Shown here in pieces: positions 60,446 to 64,000 of a DNA stretch of 64,000 nt. The notes under the pieces were generated by a model. That model was not told where the DNA came from. It was given only the letters and a program-made list of their open reading frames with translations, and ran no database searches. The stretch lies in assembly GCF_030269545.1 (NCBI RefSeq), contig NZ_BSTN01000018.1, forward strand, positions 62,001 through 126,000, read 5' to 3'. The position numbers and the translations under genes were made by a program. The stretch is from Actinomadura sp. NBRC 104425 (GTDB lineage Bacteria; Actinomycetota; Actinomycetes; Streptosporangiales; Streptosporangiaceae). Position 1 is the first letter of the stretch. Each line of letters begins with the position of its first letter.

Positions 60446-60473
60446 CTGAGGCCAACCTGAAAGTCCCCTGAAA
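60446..60473. promoter_or_regulatory. Response-regulator box 1, upstream of the HtrA gene
   Basis: Three CTGAxx units with an 11-base period: CTGAGG (60446), CTGAAA (60457) and CTGAAA (60468). This is the spacing expected for an OmpR-type regulator binding one helix turn apart. It ends 84 bases before the HtrA start codon. Confidence 0.6.
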
Positions 60474-60643
60474 ACAAATCCGGCCCCTTTGTTTTCGATC
60501 ATGGGAAACCGCGACCGGGAATCGGAGCGGGGGGGACTTTGCTACGATTCCCGGCCGCGGCAGCGCTTGGCCAGGGCGCACGCCTCCGCCGGCGGGCCCA
60601 TGCCCCGGAGGGCGCCCTGTACCAGCCAGCGAACCGCACATAC

Positions 60644-60671
60644 CTGAAAGCTTCCTGAATCGCGCCTAAAA
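60644..60671. promoter_or_regulatory. Response-regulator box 2, between histidine kinase and HtrA genes
   Basis: Three units with 11-base period: CTGAAA (60644), CTGAAT (60655) and CTAAAA (60666). It matches boxes 1 and 3. It lies about 255 bases before the HtrA start and may serve a second promoter. Confidence 0.55.
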
Positions 60672-60712
60672 CTTCGCCGAGGACCGGTACCTGCTCCCTC
60701 TGCCGAGCGAAT

Positions 60713-60770
60713 CAGCGCAGCTCGAACAGCGCAGCTCGAACAGCGCAGACCGAAACAGCGCAGGTCGAAT
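60713..60770. repeat. Four tandem 14-15-bp repeats
   Basis: Two identical 14-base units (CAGCGCAGCTCGAA at 60713 and 60727) are followed by two 15-base variants (60741 and 60756), in the gap between HtrA and histidine kinase genes. The rest of this 448-base gap holds boxes 1 and 2 and no gene. It could vary in copy number between strains. Confidence 0.7.
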
Positions 60771-60837
60771 CACGTGCCGGACGAAACAACCGCCATGCGA
60801 ATCGGCGCGGCAAGGATCGGTTCGGCGCGGCAGGGGT

Positions 60838-62523
60838 TCAGTCCGGGGCCAGCGGCAGCAGCACCCGGAACACCGCGCCCTCCCCCGGCTCGGAGTCCAC
60901 TTCCACCGCCCCGTCGTGCGCGGCCACCAGCGCCGCCACGATCGCCAGGCCGAGGCCGGTCCCGGACTGCTTGCTGCTGCGGGTCTGCGGGCCGCGCGCC
61001 GGATCGACCCGGTAGAAGCGCTCGAACACCCGCTCGGCCTGCTCGCGGGTCAGGCCCGGTCCCTCGTCGGCGACCTCCAGCACGGCCGCGGGCGCGTCGC
61101 GCAGCGTGCCCGGACGCAGCCGCACCTCCACCGGCGTGCCGGCGGGCGTGTGCGTGACGGCGTTGGCGAGCAGGTTGCCCAGCACCTGGCGCAGCCGCGC
61201 CTCGTCCCCGATCACCTGGAACGCCACCTCGCCGCTGACCGACAGCTCGATCTCGCGGTCGGGGGCGACCATCCGGGTCTCCTGGACGGTGTCGGCGGCC
61301 ACGGCCAGCAGGTCCACCGGGCGCCGCTCGATGGGCCGCTGCCGGTCCAGCCGCGCGAGCAGCAGCAGGTCCTCCACCAGCAGGCCCATCCGGGACGCGG
61401 TGTTCTCGATGCGGCCGATCAGCCGGTCCAGCTCGTCCGGCGAACGCGCCGCGCCCTGCCGGTAGAACTCGGCGAACCCGCGGATCGCCGTCAGCGGGGT
61501 GCGCAGCTCGTGGCTGGCGTCGGCGACGAACCGCCGCATCCGCTCCTCCGAACGCCGCGCCAGCTCCTCGGACCGGCGCGCGGACGCCTCGGACTCCGCC
61601 CGCGCCCGGAACGCCGCCTCGATCTGCGCCAGCATGGTGTTCAGCGCGCTGCCGAGCCGTCCCACCTCGGTGCTCGGGTCGGCGTCCGGCACCCGACGCG
61701 ACAGATCCCCGGCCGCGATCGCCCCGGCGGTCTGCTCCATCGCCGCCAGCGGGCGCATGCTGGCGCGCACCACCCACACGCCCACGCCCGCCAGCACGCC
61801 CACCACCAGGACCCCGACGATCGCGTCGATGGCGATCAGCTGGCCCACGGTGCGCTGCAGCTCGTCCTGGCTGAGCCCGACGACGAGGATCGAACCGCCG
61901 GGCAGCGACTCGGCCAGCACCCGCCAGCTCGCCCCCGACCCGCCGCGGCCGGGCACGGTGAACGGCTCGTTCATGCGGCCGTCCAGGTGCGCCGGGAGCC
62001 GGGGCGTGCCGCGCTCGCCGAACGCGGCCTCCTCGTCCAGGATCTGCCCGTCGGCGCTGCGCACCTGGGCGTACATCTCGCTGGGCACCCGGATGCCGAT
62101 GTCGGCCGCGGGACGGCGCAGCTGCGGGACGACCTGCCCGATCGCCTGCTCCACCGCCGCGTTCAGCTGCACGTCCGCCCGGTCGATCAGGTACTCGCGC
62201 AGCACGTACACCGAGGCGACGCTCATCACCGTCAGCCCCGCGGTGACCAGCACGAGCATCCCGGCGATGAGCTTGACCCGCAGCGACGTCCGCGCGGACA
62301 CCGCCCGCAGCCGCGCGGCGATCCGCGCCGCCCACCCGGGGCGCGTCGCGCCGTAGCCGGCTGCGCCGCCGGGAGGGGCGTACCCGAACTGCGCGACGCC
62401 GTCCGGGCGGGTGGTTCCGGCCGGCTGGACGGGCTGGGTCGGCGCGGGGGCGCCCGGGTGGGCCGGGCGATGGTCGTCCGGCGGGACGAAGCCGGGGCGC
62501 CTCGGTTGGTCCGGCCCTGGCAC
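60838..62523 (-). CDS. Sensor histidine kinase (MprB-like)
   Basis: This is a 561-residue membrane kinase. A Pro-rich cytoplasmic N-terminus (1-75) leads to two transmembrane helices (about 85-107 and 228-250) around an extracellular sensor domain. A HAMP domain follows, then the HisKA phosphorylation site in ADASHELRTPLTAIRGF. The ATPase domain has the N-box GNLLANAVTHTP, G1 DEGPGL and G2 GTGLGLAIV. GTG at 62523 is 5 bases after the response regulator stop, with GGGAG 9 bases before it. It probably senses envelope stress, judging from its HtrA neighbour. Confidence 0.93.
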   Translation of the reverse strand: MPGPDQPRRPGFVPPDDHRPAHPGAPAPTQPVQPAGTTRPDGVAQFGYAPPGGAAGYGATRPGWAARIAARLRAVSARTSLRVKLIAGMLVLVTAGLTVMSVASVYVLREYLIDRADVQLNAAVEQAIGQVVPQLRRPAADIGIRVPSEMYAQVRSADGQILDEEAAFGERGTPRLPAHLDGRMNEPFTVPGRGGSGASWRVLAESLPGGSILVVGLSQDELQRTVGQLIAIDAIVGVLVVGVLAGVGVWVVRASMRPLAAMEQTAGAIAAGDLSRRVPDADPSTEVGRLGSALNTMLAQIEAAFRARAESEASARRSEELARRSEERMRRFVADASHELRTPLTAIRGFAEFYRQGAARSPDELDRLIGRIENTASRMGLLVEDLLLLARLDRQRPIERRPVDLLAVAADTVQETRMVAPDREIELSVSGEVAFQVIGDEARLRQVLGNLLANAVTHTPAGTPVEVRLRPGTLRDAPAAVLEVADEGPGLTREQAERVFERFYRVDPARGPQTRSSKQSGTGLGLAIVAALVAAHDGAVEVDSEPGEGAVFRVLLPLAPD

Positions 62524-62528
62524 GCCGA

Positions 62529-63275
62529 TCAGCTCCCGTTGCGGGGCATGCGCAGGACGTAGCCCACACCGCGCAGGGTGTGGATGAGCCGCGGCTCGGT
62601 GTTGTCGACCTTGCGCCGCAACGCCGAGACGTAGGACTCGACGATGCCCGCGTCCCCCCGGAAGTCGTAGTTCCACACGTGGTCGAGGATCTGCGCCTTC
62701 GACAGCACGCGGCCCGCGTTCGCCATGAAGTAGCGCAGCAGCTTGAACTCGGTCGGGGACAGCTGGATGGGCTTGCCCGCGCGCCACACCTCGTGGCTGT
62801 CCTCGTCCAGCTCGATGTCGGCGAACACCATGCGCGGCGTGGGCTCGGGCACGCCGTCGCGCACCCGGCGCAGCACGGCGCGGATGCGCGCGATGACCTC
62901 CTCCAGGCTGAACGGCTTGGTGACGTAGTCGTCGCCGCCGATGGTGAGGCCCTTGATGCGGTCCTGAACGGCGTCCCGCGCGGTCAGGAACAGCACCGGG
63001 GTGCGGGTGCCGCCCGAGCGCAGCCGCCGCACGACGTCGAACCCGTCGAAGTCCGGCAGCATCACGTCCAGCACGATCAGGTCGGGACGGTGCCGCTGGG
63101 CGGCCTGGACGGCGTCCGCCCCGGTGGTGGCGGTGATCACCTCGAAGCCGGTGAAGCGCAGGCTGCCGGCCAGCAGTTCCAGGATGTTCGGCTCGTCCTC
63201 CACGACGAGCAGCAGCGCCTCCGGCGCCCGGGCCCCGCCCGCGGCGTTGTTCGGCGTTCGCTCAGCCACTGACAC
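62529..63275 (-). CDS. OmpR/PhoB-type response regulator (MprA-like)
   Basis: This is a 248-residue regulator. The receiver domain has LLVVEDEPN (acidic pair), LIVLDVMLPDFDG (phospho-Asp near residue 69), FLTARD and DDYVTKPFSLEEV (conserved Lys). The winged-helix domain has LSPTEFKLLRYFMANAGRVLSKAQILDHVWNYDF and VESYVSALRRKVD. GTG at 63275 has GAGGGGGAC upstream. It is first in the operon with its kinase and has a triple-repeat box just upstream, suggesting self-control. Confidence 0.94.
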   Translation of the reverse strand: MSVAERTPNNAAGGARAPEALLLVVEDEPNILELLAGSLRFTGFEVITATTGADAVQAAQRHRPDLIVLDVMLPDFDGFDVVRRLRSGGTRTPVLFLTARDAVQDRIKGLTIGGDDYVTKPFSLEEVIARIRAVLRRVRDGVPEPTPRMVFADIELDEDSHEVWRAGKPIQLSPTEFKLLRYFMANAGRVLSKAQILDHVWNYDFRGDAGIVESYVSALRRKVDNTEPRLIHTLRGVGYVLRMPRNGS

Positions 63276-63315
63276 GTCCCCCTCGTCCCATCATTCCAGA
63301 GGGTGACAAGCCAAC

Positions 63316-63343
63316 CTGAACGCAACCTGAAAGCACGCTGATC
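63316..63343. promoter_or_regulatory. Response-regulator box 3, upstream of its own gene
   Basis: Three units with 11-base period: CTGAAC (63316), CTGAAA (63327) and CTGATC (63338). On the minus strand it is followed 6 bases later by TTGTCA, a possible -35 element (63304-63309). It ends 41 bases before the start codon. Confidence 0.65.
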
Positions 63344-63372
63344 CTTCACCGAGGATGCCCGGCGCGCAGCGA

Positions 63373-63406
63373 AGACGCCCGGACGGTGCGGGCCGTCCGG
63401 GCGTCT
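63373..63406 (-). terminator. Hairpin terminator after the crotonase gene
   Basis: A perfect 14-bp stem (AGACGCCCGGACGG and its complement) has a TGCGGG loop, 30 bases beyond the crotonase stop and ahead of the response regulator promoter. Confidence 0.75.
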
Positions 63407-63436
63407 CGGCGCGGTTGCGGAAGGGTCAGCGGAGGG

Positions 63437-64000
63437 TCACTCGCCCTTCCAGACCGGCTTGCGCTTCTCGGCGAAGGCGGCCGGGCCCTCCTGGGCGTCC
63501 TTGGAGCCGAAGACGGGCATGACGATCTCGCCCTGCTTGCGCCAGGCCTCCTCCTCGGACCAGTCGGCCGACTCGACGATGATCTTCTTGGTGGCGGCCA
63601 GCGCCAGCGGAGCGTTCTCGGCGATCTTCAGCGCCAGCTCCTTGGCGGCGGCCAGGGCCTGGCCCGGCTCGACCAGCCGGTTGACGAACCCCAGCTCGGC
63701 CATGCGGTCGGCGGGGTACTTGTCGGCGGTCAGGGCGATCTCCATCGCGATGTGGTACGGGATGCGGCGCGGCAGCCGCAGCAGCCCGCCGCCCGCCGCC
63801 ACCAGCCCGCGCGACGGCTCGGGCAGCCCGAACTTGGCGTCCCGCGCCGCCACCACCATGTCGCAGGCCAGCGCGACCTCGCAGCCGCCGGCCAGCGCGT
63901 AGCCCTCGATCGCGGCGATCAGCGGCTTGGCCGCCGGGCGCTCGACGATGCCGGCGAACCCGCGGCCCTCCACCACCGGGTTGTCCCCGGTGAGGAAGCC
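63437..64000 (-). CDS. Enoyl-CoA hydratase/isomerase (crotonase) family, C-terminal 187 residues
   Basis: The gene runs off the right edge; its 5' end is missing. The visible part has KPLIAAIEGYALAGGCEVALACDMVVAARDAKFGLPEP, the crotonase CoA-binding and oxyanion-hole region (AGG). GLLRLPRRIPYHIAMEIALTADKYPADRMAELGFVNRLVEPG follows. The typical first oxyanion loop would lie outside the window. The second catalytic Glu position (PEPSRGLVAAGG) is kept. It probably hydrates or isomerises an acyl-CoA; the exact substrate cannot be told. No pathway partners are visible. Confidence 0.9.
   Translation of the reverse strand, partial: GFLTGDNPVVEGRGFAGIVERPAAKPLIAAIEGYALAGGCEVALACDMVVAARDAKFGLPEPSRGLVAAGGGLLRLPRRIPYHIAMEIALTADKYPADRMAELGFVNRLVEPGQALAAAKELALKIAENAPLALAATKKIIVESADWSEEEAWRKQGEIVMPVFGSKDAQEGPAAFAEKRKPVWKGE

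Overview
The window is very GC-rich (about 70% or more by eye), with strong G/C bias at third codon positions, many GTG and TTG starts, and frequent ATGA/GTGA gene overlaps. It carries mycothiol synthase, an actinobacterial GlnR, DivIVA/Wag31-type growth machinery, ESX-type accessory genes and the Glf/GlfT2 galactan enzymes. Together these point to a mycothiol-making actinomycete. Actinomadura or another member of the Thermomonosporaceae or Streptosporangiales would fit, but that is inference. No rRNA, tRNA, CRISPR array, prophage or insertion sequence was seen.

Region 1 (about 0.6-27.6 kb) is a surface-glycan region. UppP recycles undecaprenyl phosphate. A long minus-strand operon runs glf, glfT2-like, Wzm/TagG-like permease, Wzt/TagH-like ATPase, HAD protein, methyltransferase, DUF2142 membrane protein and a TylF-like methyltransferase. 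It looks like synthesis, decoration and export of a galactofuran-type glycopolymer. A divergent plus-strand operon encodes two tandem sulfotransferase-like proteins (one with a ruined PAPS loop), a family 2 glycosyltransferase and a GT-C membrane glycosyltransferase. Beyond lie a secreted GH43 glycosidase, a lipoprotein sulfatase, a large membrane-anchored Asp-box propeller, another glycosyltransferase and an LCP ligase that could attach the polymer to peptidoglycan.

Region 2 (27.7-36.4 kb) holds type VII secretion-style accessory genes. These are the two halves of a DUF6177-like protein carried as separate genes, a MinD-like ATPase, a YbaB-like protein, three translationally coupled membrane proteins, a MarR regulator and a membrane protein with a broken frame. 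The EccA/CbxX-type AAA protein at 51.8-55.8 kb may belong to the same system.

Region 3 (36.4-41.8 kb) covers sulfur and regulation: DUF1416 and a rhodanese, apparently under a cysteine-attenuation leader peptide, then an ECF sigma/anti-sigma pair, a DUF2993 lipid-binding protein, a MoaD-like protein and glnR with an attenuator-like leader.

Region 4 (42-51 kb) is phosphate acquisition: pstSCAB behind a clear PHO box, a secreted 5'-nucleotidase, and pit with its DUF47 partner. mshD lies between them.

Region 5 (51-64 kb) contains the AAA protein, gamma-carbonic anhydrase, a DivIVA-like coiled-coil protein, peptide deformylase and ArfB. It ends with a response regulator, histidine kinase and HtrA protease in the same order as mycobacterial mprA-mprB-pepD, with three matching triple direct-repeat operator candidates, and a partial crotonase.

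Many genes seem to be transcribed without leaders, with a TAnnnT box 6-8 bases before the start. Several intergenic gaps contain near-perfect long hairpin terminators.
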